Shown in pieces: positions 16,303-23,214 of a stretch of DNA of 47,792 nucleotides. Origin of the DNA: JAIBJN01 sp035461525. GTDB lineage: Bacteria; Actinomycetota; Thermoleophilia; Gaiellales; Gaiellaceae. The position numbers and the translations under genes were made by a program. Each line of letters begins with the position of its first letter. The stretch's first letter is position 1. The notes beneath the pieces are model-generated. The model searched no databases. It was not told the origin of the DNA and saw only the letters and a list, made by a program, of their open reading frames with translations. The stretch is from NCBI GenBank assembly GCA_035461525.1, contig DATHVD010000083.1, positions 1 to 47,792 of the forward strand, given 5' to 3'.

Positions 16303-17024
16303 GACTCCTCCGCCTCGGTCCCGGGTTGCCGGTGCTGCTGCAGGAGGAAGTCGCGTGCCTCGAGAACGTGCTCCTTCATGATCAGCTCGGCCCGCTCGGC
16401 GTCCCGGACGCGCAGCGCACGGGTGAGCTGCCGGTGGTAGTGCTCGGAGATGAGCTTCTGCTCCGGCGAGTACCAGTAGTACGACTTGTAGACGAGGGGG
16501 ATCTCGATCACCTTGCGAACGAGCGTCCGGAGCCGGACGGAGCCGGCAGCCTCGAGGACGACGTTGTGGAAGAAGAGGTTCTCCTGCACGAGGTCGAGCA
16601 GATCGTCCTCGGCGCGGAGCCGCACGAACCGGTCGCAGCTCTGCTCCAGGCGCTCGACGTCCTCGGGGGAGATCCGCGCCGCCGCCCGCCGCGCCGCGTA
16701 GCCCTCGAGAAGAGCGCGCAGCTGATACGTGTCGTCGAGGTCCTCGACGGCGTAGGCGCGAACGCTCGCGCCTCTCCGGGGAATCGACTCGACCAGCCCC
16801 TCGCTCTGGAGCGCGAGAAGGGCCTCGCGCACCGGCGTACGGCTCATGCCGAGCTCGCGGGCGAGCTCCTCCTCCTTCAGCCGTTGACCCGGATCGAGGC
16901 GTCCGGCGATAATCGCCTCGCGGATCACCTCCGCCGCAACCTCGCTCGCGCTGCGCGAAAGCGGCGCTTCTCCCCCGACGAGGACGGTTCCACCCACCTG
17001 AGCGCGCGAGTATACAGTATGCAA
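16299..17024 (-). CDS. GntR-family (FCD/FadR-type) transcriptional regulator
   Basis: 241-aa regulator with a winged helix-turn-helix around residues 25-90 (ELARELGMSRTPVREALLAL, then GLVESIPRRGASVRAY). An all-helical FCD ligand domain follows, including FFHNVVLEAAGS and the EHYHRQLTRAL segment with candidate metal histidines. FCD regulators usually repress catabolic operons until an acid effector binds. It is the first gene of the cluster and is coupled to the CoA-transferase. A TTG at 17024 gives the longest form, but AGGAGG is 13 bases away; the GTG at 16997 is a good alternative. The GTATAC at 17010-17015 is a candidate autoregulatory site, also found before the transporter operon. Confidence 0.9.
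   Translation of the reverse strand: MHTVYSRAQVGGTVLVGGEAPLSRSASEVAAEVIREAIIAGRLDPGQRLKEEELARELGMSRTPVREALLALQSEGLVESIPRRGASVRAYAVEDLDDTYQLRALLEGYAARRAAARISPEDVERLEQSCDRFVRLRAEDDLLDLVQENLFFHNVVLEAAGSVRLRTLVRKVIEIPLVYKSYYWYSPEQKLISEHYHRQLTRALRVRDAERAELIMKEHVLEARDFLLQQHRQPGTEAEES
17010..17015. promoter_or_regulatory. GTATAC operator core between GntR and DehI-like genes
   Basis: GTATAC is part of gaGTATACagTATgc, sitting where the divergent GntR and DehI-like genes start. It matches the core under the -10 at 7692-7697. On the plus strand TATACA (17011-17016) could be the -10 for the DehI-like gene, which would then be nearly leaderless. On the minus strand TATACT (17009-17014) could serve GntR. 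Confidence 0.45.
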
Positions 17025-17026
17025 TC

Positions 17027-17734
17027 GTGCGTTACCGCCTCCTACCGGAGGAGGTCGCGGAGGGGCTCGTCCTCTCCGTTTTCGGCGACGTACGGGCCCG
17101 GATGCCGTTCGTCCCGGCGATCTTCAAGGCGCTCGCCGCCGATCCGGCCACGCTGGAGCGCGCCTGGCTCCAGGCGCGGGCCCTCTACGACGACCCGCGT
17201 GCGACCGAGGCCGCGTCCCGTCTCGCGCTGGCCGCCCGGCCGGAGCTGTCGTACCGCCCGTCCGCCGCAGTGCGCGAGGCCGTCGCCCCCTTCGCCGCCG
17301 ACCTTCCCCGGCTCCTCCTGATCGTCACCTCGCTCGGCCTCAGCCTCGACGGCGCCCTCGCGCCCGTCGAGCCGCCGGCGGCGGATCTCCCCGAGCCGAA
17401 GCCTCTTCCGGAGACGCCCGTGCCGGAGCTCCGCGGAGAGCATCCGCTCTACGAGGGCATCCGGAGCGTGTACGGCACCGAGCACGTTCCGAGCATGTAC
17501 AAGGCGCTCGCAGCACGCGACCTCCTGTCCGAGCCCTGGGCCGCGATCGGCCCCTTCCTGAGCAGCCCGGAGGGCGAAGCGCTCGTCGCCCGCGTGGAGG
17601 CGGAGGCCGACCGAGAGGCGAGAGCGTTTCCGGAGGTGGCGTTCTTCGCCTCCGAGAGCGCGCGCCCCGTGCTCGAGCAGTTCCGCGTCGCGCTGCCGCG
17701 GAACCTCGTCTTCGCGACCGCGGCGGCCGGCTAG
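17027..17734 (+). CDS. DehI-like (halocarboxylic acid dehalogenase superfamily) protein
   Basis: 235-aa all-helical protein with two similar halves. FGDVRARMPFVPAIFKALAADP near residue 17 is echoed by YGTEHVPSMYKALAARDLLSE near residue 149, each followed by a helical bundle. That internal repeat and these motifs recall DehI, the group I 2-haloacid dehalogenase. I did not identify the catalytic residues, and many DehI-like proteins have no tested function. It is transcribed divergently from the GntR gene with almost no spacer and shares its candidate operator, so it may belong to the same regulon. The GTG start lacks a Shine-Dalgarno sequence. Confidence 0.6.
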   Translation: MRYRLLPEEVAEGLVLSVFGDVRARMPFVPAIFKALAADPATLERAWLQARALYDDPRATEAASRLALAARPELSYRPSAAVREAVAPFAADLPRLLLIVTSLGLSLDGALAPVEPPAADLPEPKPLPETPVPELRGEHPLYEGIRSVYGTEHVPSMYKALAARDLLSEPWAAIGPFLSSPEGEALVARVEAEADREARAFPEVAFFASESARPVLEQFRVALPRNLVFATAAAG

Positions 17735-17741
17735 CTGCGTC

Positions 17742-18833
17742 TCAGCGCCAGGCGAGCGACTCGGCGCCGATCGGGAGGACGTACACCGGCTCTCCGCGCC
17801 CCGGTCCGAGGATCCTGATCTCCTCGCCGTCCGACACGGCCAGCCAGGCTCCGTCCGGCGACCAGGCGAAGCCGTGCTGGCTTACCGGGCCGAGGACGAC
17901 GGCCTCCCGCTCCAGGTCGACGACGACCATCTGCATGCCCGCGCGGGGGAACGCGACGGCGATCTCGCGCCCGCCGGGAGCGAACTCGACGCGGTCGCCG
18001 AGCCGGCCCACGCCGGCCGGCAGGCTGAGCTCGGGAAGCAGGATCGCCTGCTCGAGCTCCCGGCCCCGCCAGAGCTGGAGCAGACGGGTGGGACGGCGGC
18101 CGCTCTCGAAGCGCACGGCCACGACCGCCAGGCGACCGTCGGCGAGCGCGTCGAAGCCCACGACGTCGAGCGGCCCTTCGCCTTCCCGGCGGAACGGCCG
18201 CAGCAGCTCCCCCTCGCCGAGCAGAACGGTCCCGTCCCGGAGCAGGGCCTGCGTCAGGAGCGCCGCCGGCCTCGTCAACACCGAGCCGTCCGGCGCGATC
18301 GTCGGGTGGCAGCCCGCAACGCGCACGCGTGCCCCCGACTCGACCTCGAGGACGACCGTCTCGCTCTCCTGCGTGCACCACGCGAGCCGGGCGCCGTCGT
18401 CCGACCAGGACGGCCGGCCCCGCACGACCCCGAGCTCCTCGACGAGCTGGGGCGTTTCGCCGAGCCGGAGGAGACCGATCACGCTTCCCCGTCCGCCCAG
18501 CGCCGACGCGAGCGAGACCGCGGCCAGGCCCCCTTGCGCTGGCACCCAGAGCCCGCAGCCAACCGACGGTCCGGCGGGCCCGAGCGTCAGCGTCTCGAGA
18601 TCGAGCTCCTGCGTCCGGCAGTCCGCCAGGTTGGTGAAGACGATCGTCCCCTCGAGCTGGCCGGCGGTCGGGAGGGCTGCGCCCGTGAGGCGGACCTCCT
18701 CGGTCGGCTCCTCGGCGGGAAGCTGCTCGGGAGGGCGGCGAAGCGCGTCGTACGCTGCCACGAGGGCGACGAGCACGACGGCTCCGAGCACAGCCCACGT
18801 GCGGACGGCACGCCGGCCACGCAGGCCGGTCAC
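17742..18833 (-). CDS. Membrane-anchored beta-propeller (TolB/WD40-like) protein
   Basis: 363-aa protein with one N-terminal transmembrane helix (about residues 13-27, WAVLGAVVLVALVAAYDAL) and an exported domain. That domain has repeated blade-like segments, such as GRPSWSDDGARLAWC, VEFAPGGREIAVAFP and FAWSPDGAWLAVSDG. These S-x-D-G-x-x-L/I-A patterns are typical of TolB-like propellers. The GTG start overlaps the MFS gene stop (GTGA). No catalytic motif is visible; a scaffold or ligand-sensing role is possible. Tail-to-tail with the DehI-like gene. Confidence 0.7.
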   Translation of the reverse strand: MTGLRGRRAVRTWAVLGAVVLVALVAAYDALRRPPEQLPAEEPTEEVRLTGAALPTAGQLEGTIVFTNLADCRTQELDLETLTLGPAGPSVGCGLWVPAQGGLAAVSLASALGGRGSVIGLLRLGETPQLVEELGVVRGRPSWSDDGARLAWCTQESETVVLEVESGARVRVAGCHPTIAPDGSVLTRPAALLTQALLRDGTVLLGEGELLRPFRREGEGPLDVVGFDALADGRLAVVAVRFESGRRPTRLLQLWRGRELEQAILLPELSLPAGVGRLGDRVEFAPGGREIAVAFPRAGMQMVVVDLEREAVVLGPVSQHGFAWSPDGAWLAVSDGEEIRILGPGRGEPVYVLPIGAESLAWR

Positions 18834-20026
18834 GGCAGCGAGGGCGCCGGGGCCGGCCCGGCGCGGCCGGAGGGAAGCGTCGAGGCGACGGCGGCGCCGG
18901 CGAGCGCGAGGGCGGCGGCCGTGAGCCAGAAGGCGTTCCAGCCGGCGGTCGCTGCAAGGGCTCCGAGGGCAGGCGTGCAGAGGGCGGCGACGACGAACAC
19001 GACCGTGGCGGCGAGCGCGACCGCCTGCCCCGCCAGCTCCCGCGGGACCCGCTCCCCCGCGGTCACGTAGACGAGCGCGTTCCAGCCGAGGGCGCCGAAC
19101 GCGAGCACGACCGTCGCCGCCAGGAGACCCGCCGGGCCGCCGGTCGCGAGGGCGAACGCGAAGACGACGGACCCGGCGGCCGCGACGCCGCCCGCCTCGA
19201 CCAGCGTCCGCACACGGCGCCGGCCGCCGCCGCCTCGGTCGGCGAGGTGGCCCCACACGATCCGCGCCACCCCCGCGACGACGTTGACGAGGACGAACGC
19301 AGCCCCCGCCACCAGCGGCGAGAAGCCGGCCTCCCGCGCGGCCGGGACCATGTACGCGACGACGGCCTGGAGCACGACGATGTAGAAGGCGGCGACCACG
19401 AGCAGACGCCTCATGCCGGCCGTCTGCCAGAGCTGCCGGAGGGCGAACGGCACGTGCGCGCTCGCTGGCTCGCCGGCCCCGGCCACGCCGGCGAAGAAGA
19501 GCCCGGTGCCGGCGACCAGCACCGCGCTTCCGAAGAGGGCGGCCGCGATCCCGCCCAGCGCGACGAGCCCCGGCAGGAGGAGGGCGGCCACGGTCCCGCC
19601 GAGCGGCACTGCCATCTGGCGGACTCCGAGCGCCCACCCGCGCCGGTCGACGCCGTAGGCTCGGAAGAGCGCGCGCGTTCCCGCGATCGGCACGACGGCC
19701 GAGCCGGCGCCCGAAAGGAAGAGCAGCGCCACGAGCGGCTCGGGGCTCGGCGCGAGCCCGGCCGCGGCGAGGGCGCCGGAGCCGAGCCCAGTCCCCACCA
19801 GCATCGAGCGGCGGGCCCCGTAGCGGTCGACCACCACCCCCGCTGCGATGAGGAAGAGGCCGGAGCCGAGGATGCTCGCCGCAAGCGCAGCGCCCAGCAT
19901 CGGCAGGGACAGGCCGTACTCCTGGCGCAGGTCCGGGCCGATCGCCGGGAGCCCGAACGCGACGACCGAGACGCTCGCCTGCGCCGCCGACGCCGCGGTG
20001 AGCACCGCTCGCGGGGACGAGCTCAC
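18830..20026 (-). CDS. MFS transporter
   Basis: 398-aa major facilitator with about 12 hydrophobic helices in two halves. The loop GVVVDRYGARRSML after helix 2 is the MFS signature (motif A, D-R-x-G-R-R-like), echoed in the second half by GHLADRGGGGRRR. The substrate is unknown. It is coupled by GTGA to the dehydrogenase upstream and to the propeller gene downstream, so it may import or export a small acid handled by that enzyme. Confidence 0.88.
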   Translation of the reverse strand: MSSSPRAVLTAASAAQASVSVVAFGLPAIGPDLRQEYGLSLPMLGAALAASILGSGLFLIAAGVVVDRYGARRSMLVGTGLGSGALAAAGLAPSPEPLVALLFLSGAGSAVVPIAGTRALFRAYGVDRRGWALGVRQMAVPLGGTVAALLLPGLVALGGIAAALFGSAVLVAGTGLFFAGVAGAGEPASAHVPFALRQLWQTAGMRRLLVVAAFYIVVLQAVVAYMVPAAREAGFSPLVAGAAFVLVNVVAGVARIVWGHLADRGGGGRRRVRTLVEAGGVAAAGSVVFAFALATGGPAGLLAATVVLAFGALGWNALVYVTAGERVPRELAGQAVALAATVVFVVAALCTPALGALAATAGWNAFWLTAAALALAGAAVASTLPSGRAGPAPAPSLP

Positions 20027-20898
20027 GGGCGTCTCGCCGCGAAGACGGCGGAGTAGTCGAGCCCGCCGAGCCCTTCGCTCTGTGCCTCGCGATAGCGCGC
20101 GAGGGCCGCTGTGCCCACCGGCGCCTCGAGGCCGTGCAGAGCCGTCAGCTCGAGCGCCAGCCCGAGGTCCTTCACCATCAGGTCGAGCGCGAAGAGGGGG
20201 GCGAAGCCTCGCGAGGACGGATGATCGTCGGTCACGCCCGCAAGCGGAAAGCGGGTGCGGAGGACGCGCGAGTCCCCGGTCGAGCGCGTGAGCAGGTCGT
20301 ACAGGGTCGCCGGAGCGATCCCCTCCTCCTCGGCGATCGCGCAGGCCTCCGCGACGGCGGCCATGGTCGCTCCCGCGATCAGGTTGTTGCAGAGCTTTGC
20401 GGCCTGGCCGGCGCCGGCGGCCCCGACGTGGACGACGAGGCTTCCGAGAGCCTCGAAGACTGGTCGGAGCCGTTCGAAGCCCTCCCGGGCTCCGCCGGCC
20501 ATGATCGTGAGCGTTCCGTCCTCGGCGCCGCGGGGCCCGCCGCTGACGGGCGTGTCGAGGGAGTCGATCCCCGCCTCGGCGAGCTCGGTCTGGAGCCTTC
20601 GCGCGAGCGCCGGCGGGCCGGTGGACATGTCGGCGACCGTGAATCCGGGAGCGGCGCCCGCGCGCAGGCCCTGCGGCCCGAGAACCACCTCCTCGACGAC
20701 CGCGGGAGACGGAAGGGACAGCAGCGCGATGTCGGAGGAAGCCGCCGCCTCGGCGGGGGTCCCGGCCGGGGACACGCCCACCAGTCCCGCGCGCTCCCGG
20801 TCCGCGTCGACGGGAACGACGACGTGACCGGCCGCGAGCAGCTTGCGGGCCATCGGGAGCCCCATCGTCCCGAGGCCGATGAAGGCGATCCGGGCCAT
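20023..20898 (-). CDS. 3-hydroxyisobutyrate dehydrogenase-like beta-hydroxyacid dehydrogenase
   Basis: 291-aa NAD(P)-dependent dehydrogenase. The Rossmann motif GLGTMG is at 8-13, the substrate-binding DTPVSGGPRGA at 115-125, the catalytic Lys168 in GAGQAAKLCNN, and a C-terminal KDLGLALELT helix. Family members oxidise 3-hydroxyisobutyrate, tartronate semialdehyde (in reverse) and similar acids. It lies three bases after the AA_synth gene and overlaps the MFS gene. Tartronate-semialdehyde reduction would suit ureide breakdown, but the sequence does not decide this. Confidence 0.88.
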   Translation of the reverse strand: MARIAFIGLGTMGLPMARKLLAAGHVVVPVDADRERAGLVGVSPAGTPAEAAASSDIALLSLPSPAVVEEVVLGPQGLRAGAAPGFTVADMSTGPPALARRLQTELAEAGIDSLDTPVSGGPRGAEDGTLTIMAGGAREGFERLRPVFEALGSLVVHVGAAGAGQAAKLCNNLIAGATMAAVAEACAIAEEEGIAPATLYDLLTRSTGDSRVLRTRFPLAGVTDDHPSSRGFAPLFALDLMVKDLGLALELTALHGLEAPVGTAALARYREAQSEGLGGLDYSAVFAARRP

Positions 20899-20901
20899 GC
20901 C

Positions 20902-21474
20902 TCAGGATGCGCCGGCTTCGAGCTCACTGCCGAACGCAGGCAGCCGCGCGTGCGGCCGCCCCGTAGCGGCGAACGCCACCCAGACGACGATCTCGTCGGG
21001 GCGGGGCGCGTCCGGCATCCTCACCTCGAACGTCTGGTGATGCGACCGGATGGAGTGGTCGCCCTTGTGCTTGAGCGCGAGATCGAGGGGCGCCCCCGCG
21101 ACTCCCCGCTTCTCCGCCGACGGGAGCAGCGACGTGCCGCCGACGAGCTCCCGCACCGGGTTGCCGAAAAGGAGGTTGTGGATGAGCGCCGAGCCGTGCT
21201 CGACGTCGCCGTCGAGCCCGACGAGGGCGCCCTTGCCGAAGGCCTCGGCCTCGCTCCCCGCGCCGAGCGCCTCGAGCGCGCGCCCGCCGAGGAGCGTCCC
21301 GAGCGGACGGCAGTAGCGCTCTGCGAGCTCGGCCAGATCCTCGACGTAGCGACCGGCGAGCGGGTTCGTGACGACGGCGCCGGCGGCGGCGATCCGCGTT
21401 GGCGGATCGACCGGACGCCCACCCTCCGACCACACCTCCTCGACGACGACGTGGAGCTTCCGGACTCCGTCCAT
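20902..21474 (-). CDS. Amino acid synthesis (AA_synth, DUF1185) family protein
   Basis: 190-aa protein of a family named for amino acid synthesis but poorly characterised. Recognisable segments are RKLHVVVEEVWSEGGRPV, NPLAGRYVEDL, VGLDGDVEHGSALIH and VRMPDAPRPDEIVVWVA. The start is Met at 21474, where the domain begins. There is no ribosome-binding site, but TATCCT (21482-21487) ends seven bases before the ATG, so the transcript is probably leaderless. It leads a four-gene operon. Confidence 0.8.
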   Translation of the reverse strand: MDGVRKLHVVVEEVWSEGGRPVDPPTRIAAAGAVVTNPLAGRYVEDLAELAERYCRPLGTLLGGRALEALGAGSEAEAFGKGALVGLDGDVEHGSALIHNLLFGNPVRELVGGTSLLPSAEKRGVAGAPLDLALKHKGDHSIRSHHQTFEVRMPDAPRPDEIVVWVAFAATGRPHARLPAFGSELEAGAS

Positions 21475-21481
21475 TCGAGGA

Positions 21482-21487
21482 AGGATA
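21482..21487 (-). promoter_or_regulatory. -10 element for leaderless AA_synth transcript
   Basis: TATCCT on the minus strand with seven bases to the ATG at 21474 places the predicted transcription start at or next to the start codon. No clear -35 is visible at 17 bp. Confidence 0.45.
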
Positions 21488-21520
21488 GGGCTCCCCCGCA
21501 CCCGGAGGCGAGCGACGAGA

Positions 21521-21560
21521 CCCAAGGAGGGGCGCCCGGCCGGACGCCCCTCCACCTGGG
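21521..21560 (-). terminator. Hairpin terminator after the beta-helix protein gene
   Basis: A 9-bp perfect stem (GGAGGGGCG at 21526-21534 with 21545-21553) has four further pairs outside an internal loop (21521-21524 with 21557-21560). It begins 20 bases after the stop codon at 21580. No T-run follows on the minus strand, as usual in such GC-rich DNA. Confidence 0.6.
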
Positions 21561-21579
21561 ATCGGTGCTGCGCCTCAGG

Positions 21580-22152
21580 CTAGAAGCGGCGGCACTGATC
21601 CTCCTTGTTGCCGCCGACGACGTTGCCGCGGCCGGTCGGGCGCGGGCTGTTCTCCTTGCACTGGAGGTTGCCCACGATGCGGTTGCGGATGACCTCCGCC
21701 CCGCCGCGGTTACCGACGATCTGGATGTTGCCGCCGACGCTGTTCCGGTTCGCCCTCAGGTAGCGGCGGTTGTCGTCGTACTGGATGTCGCCGTTGACCC
21801 GGCTTCCACGCACGACGGCGGCGCCGCCCTGCTTCACCTGCACGCTGCCGCCCACGCGCGACTTGCGCTGGACGACGACGCGCTTGGCGTTCTCACCCTG
21901 GACGTTGCCGACGACGCGCACGCGGTTGGCGACCAGCACCGCGTTGCGCTTCACCGTCACGGTCCCCTTCACGACCGTGCCCTTCAGGCGGCACGTCGCG
22001 CCGGACGGAACGCGGACGTTGTCGAGCGTCCTCGCTCCGATCGTCCCGCGGCAGACCCGCTCGTCCGCAGAGGCCGTGGCCGGCAACGCGGCCGAGAATC
22101 CGGCCGCCGCGGCGGCGACCGCCGTGATGGCTGCTATCCGCTTTCCTCTCAT
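21580..22152 (-). CDS. Secreted beta-helix-like repeat protein
   Basis: 190-aa exported protein. The signal peptide is residues 1-29 (cleavage after ATASA). The mature part holds a short repeat every 19-20 residues: KGTVTV (62), VGNVQ (81), VGGSVQV (100), VNGDIQY (119), VGGNIQIV (139), VGNLQC (160) and VGGN (179). This V-G-N/G-x-I/V-Q ladder predicts a small right-handed beta-solenoid, bactofilin-like in appearance but outside the membrane. Four cysteines (34, 54, 165, 187) sit at the two ends and could cap it with disulfides. The surface is basic. GGGGAG precedes the ATG. I do not recognise a named family; an envelope or polymer-binding role is a guess. Confidence 0.75.
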   Translation of the reverse strand: MRGKRIAAITAVAAAAAGFSAALPATASADERVCRGTIGARTLDNVRVPSGATCRLKGTVVKGTVTVKRNAVLVANRVRVVGNVQGENAKRVVVQRKSRVGGSVQVKQGGAAVVRGSRVNGDIQYDDNRRYLRANRNSVGGNIQIVGNRGGAEVIRNRIVGNLQCKENSPRPTGRGNVVGGNKEDQCRRF

Positions 22153-22247
22153 CTGAGCTTCTCCCCTTTGTCGTCACTGAGCGATGGTCGGATACTCCCC
22201 CGGCCCGATGAGGCCGGCCTGAGAGGCGGATGAGAGTATTCTCACCG

Positions 22248-22277
22248 GGCCCCAGGGCAGGCGAACGCCCTGGGGCC
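22248..22277 (-). terminator. Hairpin terminator after the trypsin-like protease gene
   Basis: GGCCCCAGGGC (22248-22258) pairs perfectly with 22267-22277, giving an 11-bp stem and an 8-base loop. It starts 14 bases past the protease stop codon on the minus strand. It also separates the protease from the beta-helix protein gene. Confidence 0.7.
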
Positions 22278-22290
22278 GCGGAGAGGACGG

Positions 22291-23115
22291 TCAGCGCGGG
22301 TAGGCGACGCCCGGGAACTGCTCCAGGAAGTCGCGCGCCCACGTCGTGTCGAGGCGGTAGGTTTTGTCGGTGGCCCGGCACATCGCGTCGCCGGTCACCG
22401 TCAGCGAGACGAGCAGCCGGCTCGTCTTCCCGCCCAGGAAGTGCGGGCCGCCCGAGTCCCCGTAGCAGGTGCCTCCGTCGCCCGTCGAGGGCTGCATGGA
22501 GAGGGTGAGCCACGCCGGCTGCAGGGACTGGTAGCTCTGGAGCGCGTAACGCCGGATGCCGTCGAAGAAGAACGCATTCGGCCCCGTACGCTTGTCCTCC
22601 CGGACGGTGCCGTACCCAACGGCGGTGAAGGGCCGGCTCTTTAGGGCACCGCTCGCCTTCAGCCCGTCGAGGAGGCCGACGCGCGGCAGCTCGGCCGGGG
22701 CGGGACCCGGTGCGGCGTCCAGCACGACGACGGCGAGGTCGAAGGGATTCGAGCTGCCGCCGGGGCCGGAGTACCCGAAGTCGGGATGGGTCGTGTACGT
22801 CCCGCGGTGCACCGTGTTGACGGCGGAGTCCTCGTCGTAGGCGGGGTCGAAGGTGACCCAGACGTCCGCGGGCTCGATTCCGATCGACGCGAAGAAGTCC
22901 GTGCAGTGGCCCGCGGTCTGGAAGACCCGCGGGGCGATCAGCGTCCCCGAGCAGAGGAGGTCGAGGCCCGGGCTCTCCTCGTCGTAGTCGGCGAGAAGCG
23001 CGCCGACGTAGGGGTGGAGGTTCCCGTCCGGCTTTCCGAAGGTGATGGCGCCCGCAGGGCCCGCGACGAGGATCGCCGCCGCGAGCGCTGCAAGCCCGGC
23101 GAGGGTGGGTCGCAT
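22291..23115 (-). CDS. Secreted trypsin-like serine protease
   Basis: 274-aa S1-family protease. The signal peptide is residues 1-23 (cleavage after AGA). The triad is His70 (TAGHC), Asp126 (NPFDLAVVVL) and Ser221 (GDSGGP). Cysteines 55/71 and 217/246 are placed as in chymotrypsin-fold disulfides. There is no clear activation propeptide; the mature chain starts ITFGKPDGN, resembling an already short zymogen. AAAGGAG lies nine bases before the ATG. It is monocistronic, with its own terminator. Confidence 0.92.
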   Translation of the reverse strand: MRPTLAGLAALAAAILVAGPAGAITFGKPDGNLHPYVGALLADYDEESPGLDLLCSGTLIAPRVFQTAGHCTDFFASIGIEPADVWVTFDPAYDEDSAVNTVHRGTYTTHPDFGYSGPGGSSNPFDLAVVVLDAAPGPAPAELPRVGLLDGLKASGALKSRPFTAVGYGTVREDKRTGPNAFFFDGIRRYALQSYQSLQPAWLTLSMQPSTGDGGTCYGDSGGPHFLGGKTSRLLVSLTVTGDAMCRATDKTYRLDTTWARDFLEQFPGVAYPR

Positions 23116-23214
23116 GAGAGTCGACTCCTTTCCCCGGAAGTGGAGCCATTCATTCTGGATCGCCCGGCCCGCCTGTCAAGGCCCCGGCTCGTGCGGTCTG
23201 CAATCGTCCCCGCC

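Noticed and set aside
22786..23214. N-terminal extension of mrpA
   Set aside because: It runs antisense through the protease gene; MrpA homology begins at the ATG at 23215.
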